A stretch of 64,000 nt of DNA from Salinicola corii (GTDB lineage: Bacteria; Pseudomonadota; Gammaproteobacteria; Pseudomonadales; Halomonadaceae). The notes below the pieces were generated by a model. It was not told where the DNA came from and did not search any database. It worked only from the letters and a program-made list of their open reading frames with translations. A program made the position numbers and the translations under genes. Positions 1 through 8,935 of the stretch are shown here, piece after piece; position 1 is the stretch's first letter, and the number at the start of each line of letters is the position of its first letter. Location of the stretch: the NCBI RefSeq assembly GCF_008298015.1, contig NZ_VTPX01000009.1, positions 1-64,000 of the forward strand. Reading direction: 5' to 3'.

Positions 1-112
1 ATGGAATGAGTTGCCTGCATCAACATGATGGCAGCTCTCTCTTCGGCGCAGAGATGGTGATAGCAATGAGTCATGACAACACCTTAGCTAACAGTTCGGG
101 TGTTGCACTTGG

Positions 113-250
113 TTATCGAGACCGCCCTTCCTTGCCGTCGGTCGGACCGTAATAGCCGGTCGCCATGGCCATGCAGCCGAGGCCCTGAAGGCCGACGGTC
201 GGCCCGTGTTGGCCCAGTCTCGTCGTGGGCAGCGTTGTCATCTCACTCAT
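113..250 (-). pseudogene. Truncated aldo/keto reductase paralogue (N-terminal 45 codons)
   Basis: Read on the minus strand, an ATG at 250 opens a 45-codon frame that ends in TAA at 113. It shows the start of an aldo/keto reductase: TTRLGQHGPTVGLQGLGCMAM, then YYGPTD at the place where the intact neighbour has SYGPADE. The frame stops just after that motif, so the rest of the barrel and the catalytic Asp/Tyr/Lys/His residues are missing. It lies directly downstream of the intact reductase on the same strand and looks like the remains of a tandem pair. The sequence from 1 to 112 holds no recognisable continuation. Confidence 0.7.
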
Positions 251-302
251 GTCTCATCACTTTTTGGAAAGGTGCGTGGCGGGTTTGTTGCCTTGAAAAC
301 GT

Positions 303-1298
303 TCAGCGATCGATCGTCGCCATGACGAAGTCGGGATAGCGATTGCCGGCAACCGTGCCCGCCACCAGCGCATCGTCGAGCGCGCGCATGTCATCGGCGG
401 TGAGGCGGATTGCATCGGCGGCGAGGTTGTCCTCGAGGTGCGTGCGCCGCTTGGTACCGGGAATGGGCACGATGTGATCGCCCTTGTGCAGCAGCCAGGC
501 GAGCGCGATCTGCCCCGGCTTCACGCTCTTGGCCTCGGCCATGTCGAACACGATGCGCGCCGCCTTCACATTGGCGTCGTAGTTTTCACCCTGGTAGCGC
601 GGATCGATACGGCGGGTGTCGCCCTCGGGATAGTCCTCTGCGCGCATGACGCTGCCGGCGAGGAAGCCGCGGCCGAGCGGACAGAATGGCACGAGGCCGA
701 TTCCCAATTCCTCGAGAACGGGCATGATGTCCGGCTCCAGATTGCGCTCCCATAGCGAATATTCGCTTTGCAGCGCGGAGACCGGGTGCACGGCATGCGC
801 GCGGCGCAGATTGGCGGCGCCGATCTCGGAGAAACCGAGGTAGCGCACCTTGCCTTCGCGCACGAGGTCGCCGACGACCCCGGCGAATTCCTCGATCGGC
901 ACCTTGCGGTCGAGCCGGTGCTGGTAGAGCAGATCGATATGGTCGGTCTGTAGCCGCTGGAGGCAGCCCTCCACCGCGGCGCGGACCGCTTCGGGGCGAC
1001 TGTCGGTCTCGGCGCCGACCTGACGGCCGTTCTCGAAGCGGAAGCCGACTTTGGTGGCGAGAATCACGCTGTCGCGTCGGTCCTTGAATGCCCGGCCGAG
1101 CAGTTCCTCATTAGTATAGGGACCATAGCCCTCGGCGGTGTCGAAGAAATTGCATCCCAGCTCCACGGCGCGGTGCAGGGTCGCGATCGACTCCGCCTCG
1201 TCCGCCGGGCCATAGGACTGGCTCATCCCCATGCAGCCGAGGGCGACCGCGCCGACTTCCAGTCCCTGATTGCCAAGGCGTCGTTTGCTCAATGTCAT
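303..1298 (-). CDS. Aldo/keto reductase (331 aa)
   Basis: A cytosolic NADPH-dependent (beta/alpha)8 oxidoreductase of the YajO/Tas-like AKR group, expected to reduce aldehydes or ketones. The family tetrad is visible as D53 and Y58 (FFDTAEGYGP), K83 (LATKVGF) and H127 (LLYQHRLD). The C-terminal part has the cofactor-phosphate signature IPGTKRRTHLEDN. The start at 1298 was chosen because AGGAGA lies just upstream and the protein then begins MTLSKRRLGN; an in-frame start at 1361 only adds a non-conserved tail. It is divergent from the AraC-type gene at 1476, which may regulate it. The physiological substrate cannot be read from sequence. Confidence 0.93.
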   Translation of the reverse strand: MTLSKRRLGNQGLEVGAVALGCMGMSQSYGPADEAESIATLHRAVELGCNFFDTAEGYGPYTNEELLGRAFKDRRDSVILATKVGFRFENGRQVGAETDSRPEAVRAAVEGCLQRLQTDHIDLLYQHRLDRKVPIEEFAGVVGDLVREGKVRYLGFSEIGAANLRRAHAVHPVSALQSEYSLWERNLEPDIMPVLEELGIGLVPFCPLGRGFLAGSVMRAEDYPEGDTRRIDPRYQGENYDANVKAARIVFDMAEAKSVKPGQIALAWLLHKGDHIVPIPGTKRRTHLEDNLAADAIRLTADDMRALDDALVAGTVAGNRYPDFVMATIDR

Positions 1299-1475
1299 GA
1301 AAATCGTCTCCTGATGATCTGGCTTTGGTAAATGCCTGCGATGCACGGCGAGGCTCGACAATGCTCTGCAGCCATGCGTTGCCGCCGGATTGCACGGTTT
1401 GTTGCACTAGCTTAAGGCGCGGGTTCCGGACTTTGAATGCTTGATAATCCGTATTAATTGCGCGATAGTTCAAAT

Positions 1476-2450
1476 ATGAGTACTGATCCCTTTTCCGAGA
1501 TCCTGAAGTTCACAAACGCCGAATCCCTGGTGACGGGCGGCTTCACGGCGGGCGGCCCCTGGGCGATCCGCTTCCCGGCGCCGGACAAGATCAAGTTCTT
1601 CGCGGTCGTGAAGGGACATTGCTGGGTCAGCATCGAGAGTGAGGCAGAACCGGTTCACTTTGAAACCGGAGACGTGGGGCTTCTGACGGCGCCGCGGTCT
1701 TTCGTTCTGTCCAGTGCTCCGGATGTCGAACCGCTCGATGCGATGGCGCTGTTCTCAGGGGCCGGACGATCGACCACACAACTTGGCGACGGCCAGGACT
1801 TTGCCCATATCGGCGGTCATGTGCTGCTCGATCCCGTCGGTGGGCGGCTTCTGAGGGATGTCCTTCCCGCGTGGATTCATGTGCCGGCCGCATCTGCGCA
1901 AGCGACAGCGTTTCGATGGCTTCTCGACCAGCTTGTCGAGGAGCGGGCTGGCGATCTGCCCGGAGCACAGCTCGCAACGGCGCAGCTCGCGCAACTGCTT
2001 TTCATCCAGATCCTGCGTGCCCACCTGCAAACGTCCGACCATATGCCTGCCGGGTGGTTGCGGGCCCTGGCGGACCCGCGAATTGCTCCGGCGCTGCGCC
2101 TGATGCATGGCGAGCCCGGTCGCTCCTGGCACCTGGAAGACCTGGCCAGGACGTGCGCCATGTCCCGAACGAGCTTTGCCTACCACTTCCGAGCAGTGGC
2201 GGGGGTCCCGCCGCTGACCTACCTTGCCGAGTGGCGCATGCGGCTTGCGGAACGCGCGTTGCGGGAGGAGGAAACCCCCGTGGCGGCGATCGCCAGGTCG
2301 CTTGGGTATACGTCCGAAAGCGCCTTCAGCAATGCCTTCAAACGCATGACGGGCAACTCGCCGCAAAAATTTCGAATTGCTGCTCAAAAAGGGTCTCGGG
2401 AAAACCCATCATCCAGGTCGCGAGACACCGACGCGATGCGGACAGCCTGA
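1476..2450 (+). CDS. AraC-family transcriptional regulator, cupin type (324 aa)
   Basis: The N-terminal ~200 residues look like the AraC cupin_6 sensor domain (VKGHCWVSIE, HFETGDVGLLTAPRSF). The last ~100 residues carry two helix-turn-helix motifs, the first around WHLEDLARTCAMSRTSFAYHFR and the second around PVAAIARSLGYTSESAFSNAFKR. This group usually activates a divergent or adjacent reductase or oxidoreductase gene. Here the aldo/keto reductase starts 177 bp away in the opposite direction, which supports that pairing. The ATG at 1476 is preferred to a TTG at 1458. The effector is unknown. Confidence 0.9.
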   Translation: MSTDPFSEILKFTNAESLVTGGFTAGGPWAIRFPAPDKIKFFAVVKGHCWVSIESEAEPVHFETGDVGLLTAPRSFVLSSAPDVEPLDAMALFSGAGRSTTQLGDGQDFAHIGGHVLLDPVGGRLLRDVLPAWIHVPAASAQATAFRWLLDQLVEERAGDLPGAQLATAQLAQLLFIQILRAHLQTSDHMPAGWLRALADPRIAPALRLMHGEPGRSWHLEDLARTCAMSRTSFAYHFRAVAGVPPLTYLAEWRMRLAERALREEETPVAAIARSLGYTSESAFSNAFKRMTGNSPQKFRIAAQKGSRENPSSRSRDTDAMRTA

Positions 2451-2897
2451 ATTCAAGCCGAGATTCCGTCGGTCGCCCGCGCTATCCAACTCCATTGCGT
2501 CCCGGACGGACAGCTCCGCGCAAAGGACGCGCGAAGACAAAGCTCTTGCTTGGCCAATGAAAAAATGGCCGCTTTCGTGACCGGTCTCTTCTCTGGCGAA
2601 CGACCGAATGGGGCGCGACGCGAACATCTCTTGGTTGTGTCAGCCATCTCTGCCGTGTCCTTATGCCTATTTCGAGGGGCACAGAGGGCTATGGAGTAGA
2701 CATGGTTCTCATCGCTATCACGCGTGGTCCGCCACGAATTCTGAATCAGCCGGCTCGAGTAGCCGGCTTTTTCATATCTAGAATAGGGCCCTGGGGGAAA
2801 GGAAAAGCCGAGCATTCCCCGGTGTCGTCGAGCCCCGTCACGATCCAAAGACGGTATGATTAAAGTCTCGAGGAGAGGCCACGCGGCGGGGACCGGG
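2451..2897. other. Intergenic gap without a convincing gene
   Basis: Short open frames here have no recognisable domain and overlap each other on both strands. The only clear structure is the hairpin at 2748-2772. Confidence 0.5.
2748..2772 (+). terminator. Rho-independent terminator-like hairpin
   Basis: AGCCGGCT, a 5-nt spacer and a second AGCCGGCT are followed by five T. Because AGCCGGCT is its own reverse complement, the two copies can pair as an 8-bp stem. It lies 300 bp beyond the AraC gene, so it ends either a long 3' UTR or an unannotated short transcript. Confidence 0.6.
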
Positions 2898-3593
2898 ATG
2901 AAAACCATTGGTGTACTGGGCGGCATGAGCTGGGAGTCCACCCAGAGTTACTACCGCATGCTCAACGAGGGCGTGCGCGAGCGTCTCGGCGGGTATCACT
3001 CGGCGAGGATAGCGATGGTGAGCGTCGACTTTGCCGAGATCGAGGCGCTGCAGCAAAGTGGCGATTGGGACAAGGCAGGGGACAAGCTGGCGTTGGCGGC
3101 CCGTCAGGTCGAAGCCGCAGGCGCCGAGTGCCTGTTGCTGGCGACCAACACCATGCACAAGGTGGCCGACGCGATCGAGTCGGCACTGAGCATCCCCTTT
3201 CTTCATATTGCCGATGGCACCGGTTCACGATTACGCGCCGCTGGCGTCGAGCAGGTCGGCTTGCTGGGGACGCGCTTCACGATGGAGCAGGAGTTCTATC
3301 GGGGCCGGCTGCTCGACGAGCATGGCATCTCCTGCCTGGTGCCGACCCGGGAAGACCGGGACCGCGTTCATCGGATCATCTTCGAGGAACTGGTTCATGG
3401 CGTCATCACCGAACCATCGCGGCACGTCTATCGGGAGATCGTCACCAGGCTCCAGGCCCAGGGCGCGCAGGGTGTGATTCTGGGGTGTACGGAAATCGCG
3501 TTGCTGCTCCGGCAGCAGGATTGCGACCTGCCGCTCTACGACACGACCACGCTGCATGTCGAAATGGGGCTCGAATTTGCCTTGGGCGAGTAG
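2898..3593 (+). CDS. Aspartate/glutamate racemase family protein, YgeA-like (231 aa)
   Basis: A cofactor-independent amino-acid racemase, cytosolic. The N-terminus MKTIGVLGGMSWEST is typical of the family. The first catalytic position lies in LLLATNTMHKVAD, where a Thr stands in place of the usual Cys. The second is the Cys of GVILGCTEIALLL. A Thr/Cys pair is the arrangement reported for E. coli YgeA, a broad-specificity Asp/Glu racemase, so the protein is probably of that subgroup. The start at 2898 puts the conserved N-terminus in register; the in-frame ATG at 2856 adds 14 unconserved residues. A terminator follows. Confidence 0.9.
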   Translation: MKTIGVLGGMSWESTQSYYRMLNEGVRERLGGYHSARIAMVSVDFAEIEALQQSGDWDKAGDKLALAARQVEAAGAECLLLATNTMHKVADAIESALSIPFLHIADGTGSRLRAAGVEQVGLLGTRFTMEQEFYRGRLLDEHGISCLVPTREDRDRVHRIIFEELVHGVITEPSRHVYREIVTRLQAQGAQGVILGCTEIALLLRQQDCDLPLYDTTTLHVEMGLEFALGE

Positions 3594-3695
3594 CCGGTCG
3601 CGGGCGCAATCTCTCTCGGATTGACGAGACAATTCAACCCGATGAGGGGCGCCCGTCGATCGATAATGGCGCTGGGGACTATCCCCTGCGTACTT

Positions 3696-3722
3696 GCCCG
3701 ACCCTCGGGCCGGGGCTTTTTC
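3696..3722 (+). terminator. Probable rho-independent terminator of the racemase gene
   Basis: A GC-rich imperfect hairpin (GCCCGACC paired with GGCCGGGGC, short loop) runs directly into a run of T, about 100 nt after the racemase stop codon. The stem has one mismatch and could also fold as GCCCGA/TCGGGC. Confidence 0.55.
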
Positions 3723-3734
3723 GATGCTTGTCCG

Positions 3735-3959
3735 CTAACGCCGTTTCTTTCCTGCTTTCCCAGTCCGTGATGTTCGTTTCCATAATGCTTGCCGGTGACA
3801 GACGCCGGATCCGGGGATGCCCGCATGGCTGTGAATGCCGCGCCGGCTGACATTCAGGTTGGCGCCGCGGGGGCCGATCAAGAGCGTCGGACCCTGGCCG
3901 TCGAGCCGAATCCGTAGCCCTGGGGCCAGCCGCAGCACGCGACGAAAGCGAAGTCCCAT
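3735..3959 (-). CDS. DUF4236-type small protein (74 aa)
   Basis: The first ~50 residues match the DUF4236 pattern: MGLRFRRVLRLAPGLRIRL, then GPRGANLNVSRRG and a Gly-rich AGIPGSGV. Function is unknown for the family. The start at 3959 gives the canonical MGxRFRR beginning and has AGGAGA immediately upstream, so the longer in-frame start at 4007 is rejected. The C-terminal ~20 residues are basic and unconserved. It follows a small membrane protein gene on the same strand (22 nt gap), and the two may be co-transcribed. Confidence 0.7.
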   Translation of the reverse strand: MGLRFRRVLRLAPGLRIRLDGQGPTLLIGPRGANLNVSRRGIHSHAGIPGSGVCHRQALWKRTSRTGKAGKKRR

Positions 3960-3981
3960 GGGATATCTCCTGGAGATCTGT

Positions 3982-4308
3982 TCACGGTTGACCGCGACTG
4001 ACGGCATTCGTTCGTCGGGCTTGCAGCGTTCGCCACAACGGGCTGCCGGGGACGATCAGCGCCAGAAGAAGACAGGCGACCGCCGGGGAGAGAACGTCGA
4101 AGATCGAGTCCAGCGACCAATGGTGAACGAGTCCGTAGAAATAACCGACCGCGTTGGGTCCTCCGCCGGCATACTCGTGCTGGGCGATCTCGCGCCCGAG
4201 AAACACCGCGACGATCAGCGAACCGCCTACCCAGCGACCAACGAGCGGCCATAGCAGACATTGAAAGGCGACAGCGATGATGGCGTGTTCGAGATGGCTG
4301 ATGTTCAT
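3982..4308 (-). CDS. Small membrane protein of unknown function (108 aa)
   Basis: Three or four hydrophobic segments can be seen (around IIAVAFQCLLWPLVG, GGSLIVAVFL and LSPAVACLLLALIVP). Between them lies a conserved-looking loop with GREIAQHEYAGGGPNAVGY. The pattern is that of a small inner-membrane protein rather than a shadow frame, and a GAGG-type ribosome site precedes the ATG at 4308. No function is recognised. Confidence 0.7.
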   Translation of the reverse strand: MNISHLEHAIIAVAFQCLLWPLVGRWVGGSLIVAVFLGREIAQHEYAGGGPNAVGYFYGLVHHWSLDSIFDVLSPAVACLLLALIVPGSPLWRTLQARRTNAVSRGQP

Positions 4309-4370
4309 GCAAACCTCGTGGGCAATCGGTTGGCGTCAGCATAGCTGCCCGCGAGGTGAGCGGCGGAGCA

Positions 4371-5348
4371 TCAGCCTCGGTGCGGCTGCCTGACCCGGCT
4401 GGCGTGCGGCGTGACGTGACGACAGGCGGGCAGGACCCGCTCGCGTAGATAGCGCTGGTTGGCGGCGCAGACGCTGAGGCCGTCACCACCATAGTGCTCC
4501 AGGCAGATCACGCCGCGAAAGCCCGCCTCGACGGCGAGTTTCATCGCCTGGCGATAATCGATCAGGCCGCTCTCCATCGGTGCGGGGAAAGCGACGTAAT
4601 GGTCTCGTTCGGCGTCCTCGTCGCGCATGTAGTTCTTGGCATGCCAGAAGTTCGACCACGGTAGCACCTTGCGCAAGGCATCGAGCCAAGGCTCCACCGG
4701 CCGGTGCAGCCGGATCAGGTTGCCGATGTCCGGATTCAATCCCACCGAGGCCAGGCCGATCTCCTCGACCATGGCCACCGCCGAATCGGCACTCCCGAGA
4801 TAGGTATCCTCGTACATCTCCAGCGACAGCACGATACCGAGCTCGGCGGCGTGCTGGCCGAGTTCACGGATTCGCGTCACCGCCTTCTGCCACTGCGCCC
4901 GATCGTCGGGATCGTCGCGGTGGCCTGCCACGGTCCAGAACCAGAGCTGCCGCTGCTGGGCCTCGGTCAGTGGCCGGTGCAGGCCGATCGAGACGGTGCC
5001 GATGCCGAGTCTGGTGGCGGCCTCCAGCGAGCGGTGGCTATAGGCCAGGTGATCGTCGCCATGGCGCTCGTCGATCACGCTCGAGCGCACCACCGAGATC
5101 GAACTGGGTTTCAGGCGCGCCAACTTGATCACGCTGGCGAGAGCGTCCAGTTGGTCGTCCGGCATGTCGCCGGGACGAAAGCAGTTGTCGGAGAGATCGA
5201 CGTGATCGAAACCGGCCTCGGCGATCTCCTGGAACAGCGGGTGCCACTGCTCGGCGCTGGCCGTCTGCAGCGGAGAGCCGTCCGGCAGACGGCTGGAGAA
5301 CGGCAGCATGGCAGCAGCGATGGGCCAGTCGGCAAGATCGGTGGTCAT
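4371..5348 (-). CDS. Sugar phosphate isomerase/epimerase-like TIM-barrel enzyme (325 aa)
   Basis: A xylose-isomerase-like TIM barrel (AP endonuclease 2 superfamily). Likely metal ligands are visible in order: Glu in VLSLEMYED, Asp in GLNPDIGN, His in NFWHAKNY and Glu in VICLEHYGGDGL. Members act as sugar isomerases or epimerases, and some as keto-acid-sugar decarboxylases. The start at 5348 forms ATGA with the stop of the upstream oxidoreductase, which implies translational coupling. It is the last gene of the pdxA2-tctCBA operon and so probably handles the product of the neighbouring dehydrogenases. The exact reaction is not inferable. Confidence 0.85.
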   Translation of the reverse strand: MTTDLADWPIAAAMLPFSSRLPDGSPLQTASAEQWHPLFQEIAEAGFDHVDLSDNCFRPGDMPDDQLDALASVIKLARLKPSSISVVRSSVIDERHGDDHLAYSHRSLEAATRLGIGTVSIGLHRPLTEAQQRQLWFWTVAGHRDDPDDRAQWQKAVTRIRELGQHAAELGIVLSLEMYEDTYLGSADSAVAMVEEIGLASVGLNPDIGNLIRLHRPVEPWLDALRKVLPWSNFWHAKNYMRDEDAERDHYVAFPAPMESGLIDYRQAMKLAVEAGFRGVICLEHYGGDGLSVCAANQRYLRERVLPACRHVTPHASRVRQPHRG

Positions 5349-6796
5349 CTGGGGGCCTCGATTCTGGGGGGCTCGATAGTGGCGTGGGTCGATGTCATGG
5401 CGTCGGCGAAGAACAGCGCGTCCTGATCCTGGCGTAGCTTCCACAGCGATGAGCTGTCGTCGATGGCGACATCGCGCAGGCGAATGGGCTCACCAGCGCG
5501 GACCGGGCGCATCAACACCCGGTTGGCGGCGAGATAGTAGGGCAGTGGCGCGTCGTCGCCGAGCGGACTGGCCGGCACCAGCGCCGACGATACGTGGTCG
5601 ATGCTGTGGTGGTGGCCGTGAGCGGTGAGCGTGGTGCCTTCGCTCAGGTTGGTTCCGGCCACGGCGATCAGGTCGACATGAGGTCTCGGCTGGCCGACGC
5701 TACTGGGAACGCCGCAGCGCACCATTTCCAGCAGGGTGGTGGCGGCTTCCAGTCCGAGCAGGTGGCGGGGCAGCGGCAGCATCGCGCTGTCGCCGCGCCG
5801 GCCGACCAGATGGCCTTTCTCGGCCAGCATCTGCCAACTGGCGCGATCATGGCCGCGCACGACCACGAATACGCCGCCGGCAAGACTGAACTCGTCCGGC
5901 CGCCGCAGGCAGTGGAAGACCTCCAGCGCCGGCGTTCGCGTCAACAGGCCCCCGTCGGCAGTCGGCACGAACAGATCGGCGATCTCGCCGAGACGGGCGA
6001 TGGGGTAGTGCAGTGATGGACGATCCGGCATCACGCCGGTCGCGTTGGCGACGATCGCCATCTCGCACAGGTCCGGCACCGCGTGCTGCGGCAGTGCGCC
6101 GGCCAGGCGGGCACGATCCGTCCCCCACTGGCGGTGACCCTCGCTGTCCAGCCCCGCGGGCAACTCCCAGCGCTCCCCGAAGCCACGGACGTCGATGCGC
6201 TTGCCATTGCTGGCCAGGGTTTCCGTCGATGGGTCGAAGACGAAGTCGTATTCGCTCGACTTGCCCGCGGCGAGGATCTCCAGGCCCACCGTTTCGGCCC
6301 AGCTGACCAGGCCGATCGCCAGCGCCGGCTGATCGCCATCCACCGGGCTGATCACGCAGCCGCGCTTGCGGGCCATGGCCGCCAGGCCGGGGCCGACCAC
6401 GCTGTCGACCTCCTTGGTGACCAGGGCCACATGGTGGCCGGCCTCCAGTACCAGCGCGGCGTGACGGGCGCCGGCCTCGGGGTGACCGGTGGCCTCGATG
6501 ACGACGTCCAGGGGGAGGTCGATCACGGCTTCCAGCCGGTCGCCGACGATCCAGTCGCCTCGGTCCCAGGCGCGGCTGGCTTCTGCCGGCGTACGGCAGT
6601 GGCGGATTCGGGCCGACTCGATACCGGCGTCGACCAGTGCCTTGGCCGCAAGCGCCGGATCCAGGTCGATCACTACGCGCGCCTCCACGGCTGCCAGATG
6701 TCGTGCGTGGAGGATGAAGCTGCGGCCGAAGCCACCCGAGCCGATCACGCAGCAGCGAATCGGTGCGTCACCATCGAGATAGTGGGAGAGATGCAT
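5345..6796 (-). CDS. NAD(P)-dependent oxidoreductase with C-terminal SAF domain (483 aa)
   Basis: The N-terminal Rossmann fold (CCVIGSGGFGRSFILHAR, residues ~15-32) resembles homoserine dehydrogenase and Gfo/Idh enzymes. A middle domain includes VTKEVDSVVGPGLAAMARKRG. A SAF module near residues 420-465 (YYLAANRVLMRPVRAGEPIR) explains why relatives are often mis-named FlgA-like. It starts 15 nt after tctA and overlaps the TIM-barrel gene by 4 nt. It probably oxidises or rearranges an acid-sugar intermediate brought in by the Tct transporter. The substrate is unknown. AAGGAA lies 8 nt before the ATG. Confidence 0.87.
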   Translation of the reverse strand: MHLSHYLDGDAPIRCCVIGSGGFGRSFILHARHLAAVEARVVIDLDPALAAKALVDAGIESARIRHCRTPAEASRAWDRGDWIVGDRLEAVIDLPLDVVIEATGHPEAGARHAALVLEAGHHVALVTKEVDSVVGPGLAAMARKRGCVISPVDGDQPALAIGLVSWAETVGLEILAAGKSSEYDFVFDPSTETLASNGKRIDVRGFGERWELPAGLDSEGHRQWGTDRARLAGALPQHAVPDLCEMAIVANATGVMPDRPSLHYPIARLGEIADLFVPTADGGLLTRTPALEVFHCLRRPDEFSLAGGVFVVVRGHDRASWQMLAEKGHLVGRRGDSAMLPLPRHLLGLEAATTLLEMVRCGVPSSVGQPRPHVDLIAVAGTNLSEGTTLTAHGHHHSIDHVSSALVPASPLGDDAPLPYYLAANRVLMRPVRAGEPIRLRDVAIDDSSSLWKLRQDQDALFFADAMTSTHATIEPPRIEAPR

Positions 6797-6811
6797 CGGT
6801 ATTTCCTTGTC

Positions 6812-8365
6812 TCAGGGACGCGAGTCGGGTGTTGCCGGCTTCGAGGCCTGTGGCTTCTGGCGATGCAGCCGCCGGCGCCAGCCTCTCAATCCCAGCATGC
6901 GGGAGAACAGCGGCCACACCAGCATCAACACCCCGAGCCCCATGATCGTGGTCACCAGCGAGTTGGACCAGAACACGGTCAGCGAGCCGTCGGACATCAC
7001 CATCGACTGACGGAAGGCTTCCTCGGCGCGATGGCCGAGCACCATAGTCAGCACCAGCGGGGCGACCGGGTAATCGAGCTTCTTGAACAGGTAACCCAGC
7101 AGGGCGAAGAACAGCAGCAGCCAGAAATCGAAGGTGGAGTTGGCGACCTGGTAGACGCCGGTGAAGATGACCGCCACGATCACCGGGCCGATGATGGCGA
7201 AGGGCACCCGCAGGATCGAGGCGTAGAGCGGTACCGTTGACAGGACCAGGATGACCGCGACCACGTTGCCCAGGTACATGCTGGCGACCAGTCCCCACAC
7301 GAAGTCGGGGCGGGTGATGAACAACATCGGCCCCGGCGTCAGTCCCCAGATCATCAACCCGCCCATCATCACCGCCGCCGTTGCCGAACCCGGCACGCCG
7401 AGTGCCAGCATCGGCAGCAGCGCGGAGGTCCCCGCGGAGTGGTCCGCCGCTTCCGGCGAGACGATGCCGTTGGGCTCGCCCTTGCCGAAGCGTTCGGGAT
7501 GCCGGGAGAAGCGCTTGGCGATGCCGTGACTCATGAACGAGGCGGCGGTCGGCCCGGCGGGTGTGATGCCCATCCAGATCCCGATCAGGATGCTGCGGAT
7601 CAGCGATGCCCAGTAACGCGGCAGCTCCGCCATGGTGCGCAGGATGTCCCGGACCCGGATGCGGCTCTTGATGCCGTTGAAGCTCAGGCCCTCTTCGGTG
7701 GTGACCATGAGTTCGGCGATCCCGAACAGACCCATGACCGCGACCAGGAAGCTGATGCCCTTGACCAGATCGGGAATGCCGAAGGTCAGGCGCAGCCCGC
7801 CGGAGACGCTATCCATTCCCACCGTGGCGAAGGCCAGTCCCAGCATCATCGAGACCAGCGTCTTCGACGGCGCGCTGGAGCTCATGCCGATGAAACTGCA
7901 GAACGCCAGGAAGTAGACCGCGAAGTACTCCGGCGAGGAGAACCTCAGGCCGAACTGGGCCACCGAACTGGCCAGCAGCGTGATCATGACCACGCCGGCG
8001 AGCGCACCGAGGCCGGCGGACATGAACGCCAGGGTCAGCGCGCGGGTCGCCTCGCCGTTGCGCGCCATCGGGTAGCCGTCGAAGGTCGTGGCGACCGATG
8101 AAGGCTCTCCCGGGATGTTGAACAGGATCGAGGTGGTGGAGCCGCCGAACAGCGCCCCCCAGTACATGCAGCTCAGCAGAATGATCGCCGAGACCGGGTC
8201 CATGGTAAAAGTCAGCGGCAGCAGCAACGACACGCCGTTGGGGGCGCCCAGCCCCGGCAGCACGCCGACCAGCATGCCCAGCATCACGCCAATCACCATG
8301 ATCAGCAGATGATTCCAGGTCAGGATGGTGGCAAAACCATCCATCAGCAGTGATAGGTTGTTCAT
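6812..8365 (-). CDS. tctA: Tripartite tricarboxylate transporter, large permease TctA (517 aa)
   Basis: The large polytopic membrane subunit of a TTT transporter, with the family's 12 or so hydrophobic segments. Signature stretches are GMLVGVLPGLGAPNGVSLLLP and WGALFGGSTTSILFNIPGEP near the N-terminus, and the repeated GxTPAGPTAA and GVPGSATAAVMMGGL loops. It uses an ion gradient to import a small carboxylate handed over by TctC. The gene sits 25 nt after tctB and 15 nt before the SAF oxidoreductase, so uptake and metabolism are co-transcribed. Length is normal (~500 aa). Confidence 0.95.
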   Translation of the reverse strand: MNNLSLLMDGFATILTWNHLLIMVIGVMLGMLVGVLPGLGAPNGVSLLLPLTFTMDPVSAIILLSCMYWGALFGGSTTSILFNIPGEPSSVATTFDGYPMARNGEATRALTLAFMSAGLGALAGVVMITLLASSVAQFGLRFSSPEYFAVYFLAFCSFIGMSSSAPSKTLVSMMLGLAFATVGMDSVSGGLRLTFGIPDLVKGISFLVAVMGLFGIAELMVTTEEGLSFNGIKSRIRVRDILRTMAELPRYWASLIRSILIGIWMGITPAGPTAASFMSHGIAKRFSRHPERFGKGEPNGIVSPEAADHSAGTSALLPMLALGVPGSATAAVMMGGLMIWGLTPGPMLFITRPDFVWGLVASMYLGNVVAVILVLSTVPLYASILRVPFAIIGPVIVAVIFTGVYQVANSTFDFWLLLFFALLGYLFKKLDYPVAPLVLTMVLGHRAEEAFRQSMVMSDGSLTVFWSNSLVTTIMGLGVLMLVWPLFSRMLGLRGWRRRLHRQKPQASKPATPDSRP

Positions 8366-8390
8366 GGTGCGATCCCCTGAAGACGGGCGC

Positions 8391-8882
8391 TTAGTAGACG
8401 CCGAACGCGTGCTCCAGGGGGCCTTTCAGCAACGGCACCTGGAATACGAGTTCGAACAGCAGGTAGAAGCAGACGCTGATCGCCACGCCGCTGGCCAGCG
8501 ATCTCCACCAGGTGTAATGACCCTGAAGTCGCATGGCGAACAGCACGTAGAGCGTGGTCCCGACATAGAGCCCCAGCAGTAGCGAGACCACCGCGAAGCC
8601 GAGGATCGGCAGGACGAATCGGGCGAGGGATTTGAGCCTGGCAGCGTCCAGAAATATCTCGTCCTTGTGGCGCTGTCCGACGATCGCGCGCAAGAGGTTG
8701 ACGACGCTACCGGCCACGACCAGTACGCCGATCCAGAACGGGAAGTAGCCGGAGTCCGGACCGCTCGGGGTCCACCCGGTACCGACCTGCCAGGCGCCGT
8801 AGCAGATCGCGAGACCGATTCCGCCGGTCAGCAACGCCGTGGCGATCTCCATGCTGTAACGGGAAATGCCGTTGTGGGTCAT
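8391..8882 (-). CDS. tctB: Tripartite tricarboxylate transporter, small permease TctB (163 aa)
   Basis: A small four-helix inner-membrane subunit (ALLTGGIGLAICYGAW, YFPFWIGVLVVAGSVVNLLRA, FVLPILGFAVVSLLLGLYVG, VAISVCFYLLFELVFQV). Size, hydrophobic pattern and position between tctC and tctA identify it, although sequence conservation in this family is low. It is preceded by GGAGGG and follows a hairpin downstream of tctC. Confidence 0.9.
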   Translation of the reverse strand: MTHNGISRYSMEIATALLTGGIGLAICYGAWQVGTGWTPSGPDSGYFPFWIGVLVVAGSVVNLLRAIVGQRHKDEIFLDAARLKSLARFVLPILGFAVVSLLLGLYVGTTLYVLFAMRLQGHYTWWRSLASGVAISVCFYLLFELVFQVPLLKGPLEHAFGVY

Positions 8883-8902
8883 GCTGATTCCCTCCGAGGC
8901 GT

Positions 8903-8926
8903 GGCGGGCGCCAGTGGCTGCCCGCC
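8903..8926 (-). other. Intercistronic hairpin between tctC and tctB
   Basis: GGCGGGC (8903-8909) pairs with GCCCGCC (8920-8926) around a 10-nt loop, with no U-run after it on the minus strand. It lies just 3' of tctC and may protect that part of the mRNA or reduce read-through to the permease genes. Confidence 0.5.
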
Positions 8927-8935
8927 GGCGTGGGC

